A program made the position numbers and the translations under genes. 64,000 bases of DNA from the NCBI RefSeq assembly GCF_022698145.1, contig NZ_JALDAX010000009.1, positions 248,001 through 312,000 of the forward strand, given 5' to 3'. The notes beneath the pieces were generated by a model. It did no database searches. It was not told the origin of the DNA and saw only the letters and a list, made by a program, of their open reading frames with translations. Origin of the DNA: Streptomyces spinosisporus. Its GTDB lineage: Bacteria > Actinomycetota > Actinomycetes > Streptomycetales > Streptomycetaceae. Shown here in pieces: positions 7,670 to 15,847 of the stretch (position 1 is its first letter; each line of letters starts with the position of its first letter).

Positions 7670-8871
7670 GCGCGGAGCTGGACACGCGGCTGGCCACCGC
7701 ACTGGCCGCCGCGTCGTCGGACTGCATCGTCTTCGACCTCACGGGGATCGCGGGCCAGTACGACCACCTGATGCGTGAACTGCCGGACGTCGCCGTCCGG
7801 TTCGCGATGAAGGCTTGCCCCGTCGACGAGGTGCTGACCTGCCTCGCCGACCGGGGCGCCGGCTTCGACGCGGCGAGCCCCGCCGAGATTGCCCAGGCGC
7901 TGCGGCTGGGCGTGCCCGCCGATCTGATCCACTACGGCAACACGGTGAAGTCCGACGAGAACATCGCCGACGCCCACCGGCTCGGCGTGCGCACCTTCGC
8001 CACGGACAGCGTGCAGGACGTGGCGGCGATCGCCGCGCACGCCCCCGGAGCGCGTGTGTACTGCCGCCTCGCCACCAGCGGGGAGGGCGCGCTGTGGGGC
8101 CTGAGCCGGAAGTTCGGCTGCTCGCGGGAGGACGCCGTCGCCGTGCTGACGGCGGCGAGGGCCGCGGGCCTCACCCCGGCGGGGCTGTCCGTGCACGTCG
8201 GTTCGCAGCAGATGACGTACGAGGCCTGGCAGCAGGCCGTCGAGCAGCTGGCCGAGACGATGGTGGCGCTGCGCGAGCACAAAATCGTGCTCGACCACGT
8301 CAACCTCGGCGGCGGACTGCCCGCGCTCGGCTACCTCGACCGGCACGGCCGACGGCTCGAACCCCCGTTGGACAAGATGTTCGCCGTCCTCCGCGAGGGC
8401 ATCGAGCACCTGCGGGCACTCAACGACGCGCCCCTCGACGTCGTCATGGAGCCGGGACGGCACCTGGTCGCCGACCACGGCGCCATCCGGGCGCACGTGT
8501 ACCGGCTGACGGAGCGCCGTCAGCCGGACGGCGAGCGGGCGCACTGGCTGTATCTGAGCTGCGGCAAGTTCAACGGCCTCTACGAGATGGACGAGCTCTG
8601 CCACCGGCTCGTCTTCCCCGGCCACACCGAGGGCGAGTACGTCTCCGCCGTCGTCGCGGGCCCGACCTGCGACAGCGACGACGCCTACGGGGCGCACCGC
8701 CCGGTGCCGAAGTCGCTCGCCTCGGGGGACCCGGTGTGGGTCCTGTCCGCCGGCGCCTACGCCACCAGCTATATGACCCAGGGCTTCAACGGCTTCGGGC
8801 CGCTCGCGCACACAGTGGTGCACGACGGGAGCGGTCGGGCAGGGGCCGGCACGGGAGGGCGGGAGACGTGA
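7666..8871 (+). CDS. Type III PLP-dependent amino-acid decarboxylase (ornithine/DAP/arginine decarboxylase family)
   Basis: A 401-residue enzyme with the alanine-racemase-type barrel and C-terminal beta domain of eukaryotic-like ornithine and diaminopimelate decarboxylases. Lys49 in RFAMKACP is the PLP Schiff-base lysine. SVHVGSQ, NLGGGLP and EPGRHLV are the PLP-phosphate and ring-binding motifs. GPTCDSDD carries the catalytic Cys335-Asp336 pair as in ornithine decarboxylase (GPTCDGLD). It should decarboxylate a basic amino acid or derivative, giving an amine building block. Start GTG overlaps the previous stop as GTGA. Which amino acid is used cannot be read from sequence. Confidence 0.88.
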   Translation: MSAELDTRLATALAAASSDCIVFDLTGIAGQYDHLMRELPDVAVRFAMKACPVDEVLTCLADRGAGFDAASPAEIAQALRLGVPADLIHYGNTVKSDENIADAHRLGVRTFATDSVQDVAAIAAHAPGARVYCRLATSGEGALWGLSRKFGCSREDAVAVLTAARAAGLTPAGLSVHVGSQQMTYEAWQQAVEQLAETMVALREHKIVLDHVNLGGGLPALGYLDRHGRRLEPPLDKMFAVLREGIEHLRALNDAPLDVVMEPGRHLVADHGAIRAHVYRLTERRQPDGERAHWLYLSCGKFNGLYEMDELCHRLVFPGHTEGEYVSAVVAGPTCDSDDAYGAHRPVPKSLASGDPVWVLSAGAYATSYMTQGFNGFGPLAHTVVHDGSGRAGAGTGGRET

Positions 8872-9416
8872 GCCCTCACGCGAGCATCCGTCCGGTGCGC
8901 GACGGCGACTGGCCGGCCGTGGCCGCCCTGGAGGCCGAGGCGTACGCAAGCCTTTCGTTGTCCGAGGGGCAGGCGGCGCTGGAGTCCAAGGGCCGCATCT
9001 CGCCCGGCACCTGCTTCGTGCTGGACCTCGAAGGACGCGTCGCGGGGTATCTGCTCGCCCTGCCCTACCCCCGGTTCCAGTACCCGGATCTGGCCCGGAC
9101 CGAGGAGCCCGTGCACCACGTGAGCAACCTCCACCTCCACGACATCGTCGTCGCGGAGGACCAGCGCGGCCGGGGATGGGGCAGCAGGCTGCTGGCCCGG
9201 CTGACGGCCACCGCACGGCCGGCGTACGAGCACATCTCGCTCGTGGCGGTCGGCGGAATGGCGCCCTTCTGGGCGTCGCGCGGCTACCGGGCCCACCCGG
9301 AGATCCGCCTTTCCGAGAGCTACGGCGACGACGCCGTGTACATGTCCATCGCGGTGCCCGGAAGCGGTACCGGCGCTACGAAAGAGGTGGCCCGCTTCCC
9401 ATGCCCCGTGTCCTAG
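8868..9416 (+). CDS. GNAT-family N-acetyltransferase
   Basis: A 182-residue GNAT protein. The acetyl-CoA binding segment is clear: IVVAEDQRGRGWGSRLLARL matches the Q/RxxGxG/A motif. The following region LVAVGGMAPFWASRGY is a typical motif B and C-terminal strand. The GTG start at 8868 overlaps the decarboxylase stop by 4 nt, and the gene runs 16 nt into the transporter gene. In this operon it probably N-acylates the amine released by the PLP decarboxylase or confers self-protection; both are inference. Confidence 0.85.
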   Translation: MSPHASIRPVRDGDWPAVAALEAEAYASLSLSEGQAALESKGRISPGTCFVLDLEGRVAGYLLALPYPRFQYPDLARTEEPVHHVSNLHLHDIVVAEDQRGRGWGSRLLARLTATARPAYEHISLVAVGGMAPFWASRGYRAHPEIRLSESYGDDAVYMSIAVPGSGTGATKEVARFPCPVS

Positions 9417-10609
9417 ACGACTTCAGGCGAACGCAGTTGGCGATCGCGGCCCTGTTCTGCTTCCTCGGTTTCCAGTACGCCACCTGGGCCTCGCGGATCC
9501 CCGCCCTCAAGGCGCGGCTCGACCTGAACGCGGGGGAGGTGGGACTGCTGCTGATGGCCACCGGGGTGGGAGCGGTGGCCTCCTTCCCCCTCATCGCGTA
9601 CCTGATGAGACGCCTGGGCGCGCGGCTGCTCGCCCTGGTCTCCGGGCTGTGCCTGGTGGGGATCCTCTTCGCCCTGTCGGCGGCACCGAACTACCCGGTG
9701 GCCCTGCTGGTCCTGTGTGCCGACGGTGTGGCGGTCGGCTGTCTGAACGTGGCCATGAACGCGCAGGGTGCCGCGCTCGAAGCGGCCCACGGGCGTACCG
9801 CCATGACCCAGCTGCACGCCACCTTCAGCGCCGGGTCGTTCCTCGCCGCGCTGGTGTCCTCGGGCATGAACGCCCTGACCTCGGACCTCGTGCCGCACTT
9901 CGCCGTCGCCTCGGTGGTGCTCGTGCTGCTCCTCGGCGGTGCCCGGCTCCGGCTGCTCCCCGACGACCCGAAGGACCAGCAGCCCGCGGCGGAGCAGGGC
10001 GAGCGCAAGGGCGGCAGGCGTCCGCGCTGGCTGACGAAGCCCACGCTGGTGATGGTCTGGCTCGGCGTCGCCATGGTGTTCGGCGAGGTGGTCGAAGGTG
10101 CCATGAACGACTGGTCGGCGCTGTATCTGAAGGACATCGCCGACGCGTCGTCCCAGGTCGCTCCGCTGGGCATCGCCGTCGTCTCCGGCACGATGGTCGT
10201 CGCGCGCCTCTTCGGCGACAGCTGGCGCAGCCGCTGGGGCGACGCCCGGGTCGTCCGGGTCGGCAGCGCCGTCGCGGGCACGGGACTGGCGCTCGCACTG
10301 CTGGCCGGAGGAGTGGTGCCCGCGCTCATCGGGTTCGCCTGCGTGGGACTCGGCGTCGCCGCCGTGGCCCCGTGCCTCTACGTTGCTGCCGCCGCCGAAG
10401 GCCCGGACGCCCTGTCCCTGGTCGCCTCCATGGGCACCACCGGCCTGCTGGCCGGCCCCGCCCTGATCGGCTTCGTCGCCGGCCTCAGCGACCTGTCCTG
10501 GGGCATGGGCATCGTCGCCGCCTCAGCCGTGATCGTCTCCCTGTGCACCACCCGCCTTCGCTGGACCCCGACGAAGGAACCGTCACCGCTCGCTGCCGAC
10601 CCGGCCTGA
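9401..10609 (+). CDS. MFS transporter (YbjJ-like), probable exporter of the operon product
   Basis: A 402-residue 12-helix major facilitator protein. The first helix region FLGFQYATWASRIPALKARL and the TM5-like segment (TQLHATFSAGSFLAAL) resemble the YbjJ subgroup. AAAGAGGTGG at 9381-9390 is a good ribosome binding site for the ATG at 9401. It is last in the coupled operon, so export of the small molecule is the likely role. The oppositely oriented MFS gene at 11012 belongs to the same subfamily. No terminator hairpin is obvious right after the stop. Confidence 0.87.
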   Translation: MPRVLDDFRRTQLAIAALFCFLGFQYATWASRIPALKARLDLNAGEVGLLLMATGVGAVASFPLIAYLMRRLGARLLALVSGLCLVGILFALSAAPNYPVALLVLCADGVAVGCLNVAMNAQGAALEAAHGRTAMTQLHATFSAGSFLAALVSSGMNALTSDLVPHFAVASVVLVLLLGGARLRLLPDDPKDQQPAAEQGERKGGRRPRWLTKPTLVMVWLGVAMVFGEVVEGAMNDWSALYLKDIADASSQVAPLGIAVVSGTMVVARLFGDSWRSRWGDARVVRVGSAVAGTGLALALLAGGVVPALIGFACVGLGVAAVAPCLYVAAAAEGPDALSLVASMGTTGLLAGPALIGFVAGLSDLSWGMGIVAASAVIVSLCTTRLRWTPTKEPSPLAADPA

Positions 10610-11011
10610 CCGGGCGCGCCGCCGGCCCCGGTCGGACGATGGCGTTGCGGCTGGCGCGGAGCTGTCCCCTGCCTGACCAGGCTGGAGGATGACCGGGTGG
10701 CCGTGGAGCGGTGTCGCTGCGGGCGTGGGCGAGCGGGCGGCGGTGGCGGTTGTGGGCAGCGTGTTGCCGCTCTGCAAATGGCCGCGCGTCTCGTCGCCGC
10801 CCCTGCCTGGCCGCGTGCGGCGTACGACGGCTGCGGTTGGACGATGACGCGGCGGCCGGAATGGGGCGGCGGGCGGTGGTGGCGGTTGGAGGGTTGGCGT
10901 GCTGTCGCTGCGCGGTACATTCGCGCCTCGTGTCGCCGCCCCGCCTGACCGGGCGCGCCGTCTCCGCCCCGGCCGGAGTTCGAGAGGCGTGGGTGGTGAT
11001 GGGCGGCGGGA
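10610..11011. other. 402-bp gap between two convergent MFS genes, with repeats
   Basis: No convincing gene is present; open frames here are Arg/Gly-rich and lack ribosome binding sites. An 18-bp exact repeat, GCCTGACCGGGCGCGCCG, occurs at 10604-10621 (spanning the stop of the first MFS gene) and again at 10943-10960. GGACGATG motifs in similar context also recur, suggesting decayed duplication. No canonical terminator stem was found by eye. Confidence 0.5.
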
Positions 11012-12220
11012 TCAGGGGGCCGTTGCCCTGCGGGTCAGGAAAGCGATCAGGGCGGCTGTTGCGGCCAGGGCGGCGACGCTGGTCAGGGCTGCGGGGAGGG
11101 AGAACCAGTCGGCCATGAAGCCGATGGCGGGTGGGCCGAGGAGCATGCCGCCGTAGCCGAGGGTGGAGGCGATCGCCACTCCGTCGGGGCCGGTCAGGGC
11201 ACCGGCTCGTTCGACGGCGACGGGGAAGAGGTTGGCGAGTCCGAGGCCCGTGATCACGAAGCCGAGGAAGGCCGCCCACAGGGAGGGCGCGAGCGCGCCG
11301 ACGAGCATCCCGGCGGCCGCCGTGCTCCCTCCGAAGACCATCGTGCGGGTCCGGCCCAGCCGTTCGAGCAGCCGCGTGCCGGTGAGTCTGCCGATGGTCA
11401 TGGCCAGCGCGAAGCAGGAGTAGCCGACCGCCGCCGCGCCCGCCGCGGCGTCCAGGTCCTGTTGGAGGTGGAGCGCGCTCCAGTCGGCCAGCGCCCCCTC
11501 GCCGTACGCCGTGCACAGGGCGATCAGACCGAAGGTGATCACGAGCCCACGGGTGCGGCGGTCGAGCCGGCGCGGTGCGGCTGCCTCGCCGGGCGTGTTC
11601 TCGGGCGGCTCCGGCGGCTGGAGGCGCAGCAGCGTACGCCCGGTCACGGCGGTGACGATCAGACCGATCACGGTCAGACCGAGCAGATGCTGGGTGGGGG
11701 ACAGCGCCCCGGCGACCAGCCCGCCGAGTCCGGCCCCCGCCATGCCGCCGAGGCTGAACGCGGCGTGGAAGCTGGGCATGATCGGCCGCCGCAGCGCTCT
11801 CACCAGGTCGACAGCCGCGCTGTTGAACGCCACGTTGATGCTGCCGTACGCGCTGCCGAAGACCACCAGTACTGCTCCGAGGGCCAGTGCCGAGTGCGTG
11901 AGCGGCGGCAGGGCGACGCTGAGGGAGAGGAGCACCGCGCAGGTCACGGTGACCTGGTGGTTGCCGAAGCGCCGGCAGAGCCGCCCGGTGAGCGTCATCG
12001 TGAGAACGGCCCCGGCGGACACCCCCAGCAGCGCGAGTCCGAGCGCGCTCGCGGACGCCCCCGTCTGGTGCTTGATGGCCGGGATGCGGACGACCCACCC
12101 GGCGAAGATGAAGCCGTCGAGAGCGAAGAAGACGGTGATCGCCACCCGGAGCCGGGCGAGGTCACTGCGGGGGTGGCCCGGCACGACACTGTGCGTACGG
12201 GCTTTGTTTATTAGCGGCAC
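11012..12220 (-). CDS. MFS transporter, YbjJ-like paralogue
   Basis: A 402-residue 12-helix MFS protein homologous to the 9401 gene: FFALDGFIFAGWVVRIPAIKH aligns with FCFLGFQYATWASRIPALKA, and SFHAAFSLGGMAGAGLGG with LHATFSAGSFLAAL. Substrate unknown. The GTG at 12220 has no Shine-Dalgarno. On the minus strand TTGCCC and TAGCCT are spaced 18 bp, with TAGCCT ending 6 nt before the GTG, so the message may be leaderless. CTA and ATA codons in the first few positions are rare for this genome. An internal GTG could also be the start. Confidence 0.82.
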   Translation of the reverse strand: MPLINKARTHSVVPGHPRSDLARLRVAITVFFALDGFIFAGWVVRIPAIKHQTGASASALGLALLGVSAGAVLTMTLTGRLCRRFGNHQVTVTCAVLLSLSVALPPLTHSALALGAVLVVFGSAYGSINVAFNSAAVDLVRALRRPIMPSFHAAFSLGGMAGAGLGGLVAGALSPTQHLLGLTVIGLIVTAVTGRTLLRLQPPEPPENTPGEAAAPRRLDRRTRGLVITFGLIALCTAYGEGALADWSALHLQQDLDAAAGAAAVGYSCFALAMTIGRLTGTRLLERLGRTRTMVFGGSTAAAGMLVGALAPSLWAAFLGFVITGLGLANLFPVAVERAGALTGPDGVAIASTLGYGGMLLGPPAIGFMADWFSLPAALTSVAALAATAALIAFLTRRATAP

Positions 12221-12300
12221 AAAATCAGGCTAGGTGGGCGGGTCGTCATCGGGCAAGGCCATTGTGACCCTCCGGCCATTGACCCCGCTGATCACTGGAC

Positions 12301-12323
12301 CTACATTCCGTCCTCATATGTAG
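12301..12323. promoter_or_regulatory. Inverted repeat upstream of the glucarate operon
   Basis: CTACAT (12301-12306) and ATGTAG (12318-12323) form a 6-bp inverted repeat with an 11-bp centre, about 60 bp upstream of the GntP start. It is a candidate operator for a sugar-acid regulator, but no regulator gene sits next to it. Confidence 0.4.
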
Positions 12324-12384
12324 ATGGCGTTCTTTCATGGGGACGCTGTTCAGTGGTGCGAACGGTTCAAAGGAGAACTGATAC

Positions 12385-13722
12385 ATGCCGCTCGTCGTGG
12401 TCGGGATCAGCGTGCTGATCCTGCTCCTGCTGATGACGAAGCTGAGGCTGAACGGCTTCGCCGCCCTTCTCCTGGTGGCCGTCGGTGTCGCCCTGGTCCG
12501 GGGCATACCCCTCGAGAAGGTCCCCGACGTGCTCTCCGAGGGCATCGGCGACCAGATCGGCGACACGATGCTCACCATCGGGCTCGGCGCCATGGTCGGC
12601 CGCGTGATGGGCGACTCCGGCGCCGCCCAGCGCATCGCCGGCCGGCTCCTCGACCTCTGCGGCCCACGCTGGGTGCAGGTCGCCATGGTGCTCTCGGCGA
12701 TGCTCATCGGCGTGACCATGTTCTACGAGGTCGCCTTCGTCATCATCGTGCCGGTCGCCTTCACCCTGGTCAGGGTCACCCGCTCGAACCTGCTGTGGGT
12801 GGGCCTGCCGATGTCGATCGCCCTGTCCACCATGCACAGCTTCCTGCCACCCCACCCCGGGCCCACGGCAGTGGCCGCCACCTTCCACGCCTCCGTCGGA
12901 CTCACCCTGTTCTACGGCCTGTTCATCGCCGTCCCGGCGGGCGCGCTCGTCGCTCTGGTGTGGCCGCGCCTCCCCTTCGTGCGGGCGATGAACCCGTCCA
13001 TCCCCAGGGGCCTGGTGAGTGAGCAGGTCTTCGACGAGGAGGAGATGCCGGGCCTCGGCTGGTCGCTGTCGGTGGCGCTGCTGCCCGTGGTGCTGATCGC
13101 CGGTGCCGCGGTGACCGATCTGGCGGACTCCGGGGACAACCCCCTGCTGCACTTCGTCGCCTTCATCGGATCCGCCCCGATCGCCCTGCTGCTCACCCTC
13201 GTCGTCGCCGTCTGGGCATTCGGACCGCGCATCGGACGCAGCCTGGCCGAGGTCAGCACCTCGTGCCGGGAGGCGGCGCAGGCGATGGCGATGATCCTGC
13301 TGGTGATCGGCGCGGGCGGCGCCTTCAAGAACGTCCTCGTCGAGGGCGGCATCTCCGACTACATCAAGGACGCGTCCGACAACTGGTCCGTCTCGCCGAT
13401 CATCCTGGCCTGGCTGATCGCGGTCATCCTGCGTGTCGCCCTCGGCTCCGCGACCGTCGCCGTCGTCACCGCGTCCGGCGTCGCCCTGCCGCTGCTCGCG
13501 GGCAGCGGGGTGCACGCCGAGGTCATGGTGCTCGCCGTCTCCTGCGGCTCGATCGCCTTCTCCCACGTCAACGACCCCGGATTCTGGATGTTCAAGGAGT
13601 ATTTCAACCTCTCCGTCATCGACGCCATCAAGGCGCGCACCACCTATACGACGGTGCTCGCGATCCTGGGCCTGGGCGGTGTACTGGCCCTGGAACAGGT
13701 GCTGGACGTCCTCAAGGTGTGA
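12385..13722 (+). CDS. GntP-family permease, probable D-glucarate/galactarate or gluconate importer
   Basis: A complete 445-residue GntP permease with about 12 hydrophobic segments. The family landmarks HPGPTAVAATFHAS, LLVIGAGGAFKNVL and SHVNDPGFWMFKEYF are all present. AAAGGAG ends about 11 nt before the ATG at 12385. The glucarate dehydratase gene begins 101 bp downstream on the same strand. The permease therefore probably brings in glucarate or a related aldaric acid, although GntP members are best known for gluconate. It is paralogous to the partial permease at the left edge. Confidence 0.9.
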   Translation: MPLVVVGISVLILLLLMTKLRLNGFAALLLVAVGVALVRGIPLEKVPDVLSEGIGDQIGDTMLTIGLGAMVGRVMGDSGAAQRIAGRLLDLCGPRWVQVAMVLSAMLIGVTMFYEVAFVIIVPVAFTLVRVTRSNLLWVGLPMSIALSTMHSFLPPHPGPTAVAATFHASVGLTLFYGLFIAVPAGALVALVWPRLPFVRAMNPSIPRGLVSEQVFDEEEMPGLGWSLSVALLPVVLIAGAAVTDLADSGDNPLLHFVAFIGSAPIALLLTLVVAVWAFGPRIGRSLAEVSTSCREAAQAMAMILLVIGAGGAFKNVLVEGGISDYIKDASDNWSVSPIILAWLIAVILRVALGSATVAVVTASGVALPLLAGSGVHAEVMVLAVSCGSIAFSHVNDPGFWMFKEYFNLSVIDAIKARTTYTTVLAILGLGGVLALEQVLDVLKV

Positions 13723-13823
13723 TCACGCAGCCGACGCCCGTACCCCACAACCGCCCTGTCCCCAACCCCCAGTCCCAGCCCTCAGTCCTCCTGTCCGATC
13801 TCACGAGAGCGGTACCGCCCGTC

Positions 13824-15152
13824 ATGAGCCAGCCCGTCGTCACCAAGTTCTCCGTATATCCGGTCGCCGGCCGGGACTCCATGCTCCTCAACCTCTCCGG
13901 CGCACATGCCCCGTACTTCACCCGCAACGTCCTCGTACTGGAGGACTCCGAGGGCCGCACCGGCCTGGGCGAGGTGCCGGGCGGGGAGAAGATCACGCGG
14001 ACGTTGCGCGACGCAGAACGCCTGGTCGTCGGCGCCCGCCTGGGCGAGTACAAGCGCGTCCTGCGCGCCGTCCAGGACGCGTTCGCGGACCGCGACCAGG
14101 GCGGACGCGGCGCCCAGACCTTCGACCTGCGCACCACGGTGCACGCGGTCACCGCGGTCGAGTCGGCGCTCCTGGACCTGCTCGGCCAGCACCTGGAGGT
14201 CCCGGTCGCGGCCCTGCTGGGCGACGGCCAACAGCGCGATGCCGTACGGGTGCTGGGCTATCTCTTCTACGTCGGCGACCCGGACCGCACGGACCTGGAC
14301 TACGTCCGTGAACCCGGCGCGGACGTGGAGTGGTACCGCATCCGGCACGAGGAGGCACTGACCCCGGAGGCGATCGTCCGTCAGGCCGAGGCCACCTACG
14401 AGCGCTACGGCTTCCGCGACTTCAAGCTCAAGGGCGGTGTCCTGCCGGGCAGCGAGGAGGTCAAGGCCGTCGTCGCGCTCAAGGAGCGGTTCCCCGAGGC
14501 CCGGATCACCCTGGACCCCAACGGCGCCTGGTCGCTGCGGGAGGCCGTCGAGCTGTGCCGCCCGCTCGTCGGCACCCTTGCCTATGCCGAGGACCCGTGC
14601 GGGGCCGAGGGCGGCTACTCGGGCCGCGAGATCCTCGCCGAGTTCCGCCGGGCCACCGGGCTGCCCACCGCCACCAACATGATCGCCACGGACTGGCGTC
14701 AGCTGACCCACGCCCTTGCCCTGCAGTCGGTGTCCATCCCGCTGGCTGACCCGCACTTCTGGACGATGCAGGGGTCGGTACGGGTCGCCCAGCTGTGCCA
14801 TGCGACCGGTCTGACGTGGGGCTGCCACTCCAACAACCACTTCGACATCTCACTGGCGATGATGGCGCACTGCGGGGCCGCCGCCCCGGGCGAGTACAAC
14901 GCCCTCGACACCCACTGGATCTGGCAGGAGGGGCTGGAGCGGCTCACCGTGGAGCCCCCGCGGATCACCGGCGGCGAGGTCGCCGTGGCGGACACACCCG
15001 GTCTCGGGGTCCGGCTGGACCGCGACCGGCTGCTCGCAGCGCACGAGTTGTACAAGGAGAAGGCGTTGTCGGGCCGTGACGACGCCGTGGGGATGCGGTA
15101 CCTGATCGAGGACTGGGCCTTCGACGCCAAACGCCCATGTCTGGTGCGGTGA
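13824..15152 (+). CDS. gudD: Glucarate dehydratase (enolase superfamily)
   Basis: A 442-residue enolase-superfamily dehydratase converting D-glucarate to 5-dehydro-4-deoxy-D-glucarate. The catalytic KxK pair Lys201/Lys203 lies in FRDFKLKGG. Metal ligands follow in ITLDPNG and YAEDPCG. The other-side catalytic base His339 lies in HSNNHFDIS. Both the motifs and the length agree with known GudD proteins. The ATG at 13824 begins MSQPVVTKFSVYPVAGRDS, a typical N terminus. It forms an uptake-plus-first-step operon with the GntP permease; the aldolase and semialdehyde dehydrogenase of the pathway are not in this window. Confidence 0.93.
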   Translation: MSQPVVTKFSVYPVAGRDSMLLNLSGAHAPYFTRNVLVLEDSEGRTGLGEVPGGEKITRTLRDAERLVVGARLGEYKRVLRAVQDAFADRDQGGRGAQTFDLRTTVHAVTAVESALLDLLGQHLEVPVAALLGDGQQRDAVRVLGYLFYVGDPDRTDLDYVREPGADVEWYRIRHEEALTPEAIVRQAEATYERYGFRDFKLKGGVLPGSEEVKAVVALKERFPEARITLDPNGAWSLREAVELCRPLVGTLAYAEDPCGAEGGYSGREILAEFRRATGLPTATNMIATDWRQLTHALALQSVSIPLADPHFWTMQGSVRVAQLCHATGLTWGCHSNNHFDISLAMMAHCGAAAPGEYNALDTHWIWQEGLERLTVEPPRITGGEVAVADTPGLGVRLDRDRLLAAHELYKEKALSGRDDAVGMRYLIEDWAFDAKRPCLVR

Positions 15153-15541
15153 GCCCGCATTACTCCTCGGGTCACCGAACATCCGGTCAACCTGCACACC
15201 TTTCACAGACGGGTCGCAGGGAATTCCAAGGGGCGTCGCAGCGATGGCCGGGCGCACTGGCTTTGCCGGAAAAGCCGCCGATGGGAAAACCGGTGGCAAT
15301 GGCCCGGGGTGCAGCGGGTCGGTGAACCCTGTGAAGGACTCGGTGTGCTCGGTCACCGCGCTGTCACGCCGGTGAAGTCCCACGTCGCGGCCGGTTCCGC
15401 TGGCACGGCTCATGGCTGGCCGTGCGATTGCGGCCATGCTTTGATCCTGCGGGTGGTGCAGCTCGCGGGAGAGGTTCTGCTTTTTGGGAATCGGGCGAAC
15501 TCTGCCATTCCGTAATGGTCATTCGAAAGGAATCGCGCGTT
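15153..15541. other. 389-bp intergenic region before the leader-peptide gene
   Basis: No gene is recognised. The last 60 bp are less GC-rich and end in GAAAGGA about 10 nt before the ATG at 15542. A short inverted repeat CCATT-CCGT-AATGG lies at 15505-15518. The rest holds the gudD 3' flank without a clear terminator stem. The promoter for the peptide gene must lie here, but I cannot place it firmly. Confidence 0.45.
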
Positions 15542-15787
15542 ATGAACCGTGCTCCCCAGGTTGAGACGACCGAGATGTCCGACGCCGAGCTGGAGGGCGT
15601 CTCCGGCGGCCTCGACCTCAGCAGCCTTCCGCTCGGTGCGCTGCCGCTCGGCGGCCTCGGCATCGGCGGCTCCGGCGGTCTCAACATCCAGACGCCGCTC
15701 GGCGAGGTCGCCGGAGGTCTCGTGGCTTCCGGGTCGCCGCAGGGCCTGACGGCGGGTGCGAGCCTGCAGACCCCGCTGTCCGCCTGA
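15542..15787 (+). CDS. Small double-glycine leader peptide, possible RiPP or bacteriocin-like precursor
   Basis: An 81-residue peptide with a strong ribosome binding site (GAAAGGA). Residues 1-23 resemble a GG-type leader: acidic, with MSDAELEGVSGG ending in the double glycine where C39-type peptidases cut. The remaining 58 residues are Gly/Leu-rich and low complexity (LPLGALPLGGLGIGG). They contain no Cys, and the Ser/Thr are scattered. A strong terminator follows directly, so it is monocistronic. No maturase, LanM or peptidase-ABC gene is adjacent; the neighbouring ABC operon is of sugar type. It may be processed elsewhere or simply be a secreted hydrophobic peptide. Function unknown. Confidence 0.7.
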   Translation: MNRAPQVETTEMSDAELEGVSGGLDLSSLPLGALPLGGLGIGGSGGLNIQTPLGEVAGGLVASGSPQGLTAGASLQTPLSA

Positions 15788-15802
15788 CGGACACCTGCTC
15801 GC

Positions 15803-15838
15803 CCGTGGGCCCCGGATCGGACGATCCGGGGCCCACGG
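15803..15838. terminator. Strong bidirectional hairpin terminator
   Basis: A near-perfect palindrome: the 17-base arms at 15803-15819 and 15822-15838 pair around GA at the centre, followed by GTTTCCC. It lies between the peptide gene and the convergent ABC operon and can end both transcripts. Confidence 0.85.
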
Positions 15839-15847
15839 CCGTTTCCC

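Noticed and set aside
10697..10948. A possible 83-residue gene between the MFS genes
   Set aside because: No ribosome binding site, very Gly/Arg/Trp-rich, and several overlapping frames are equally open.
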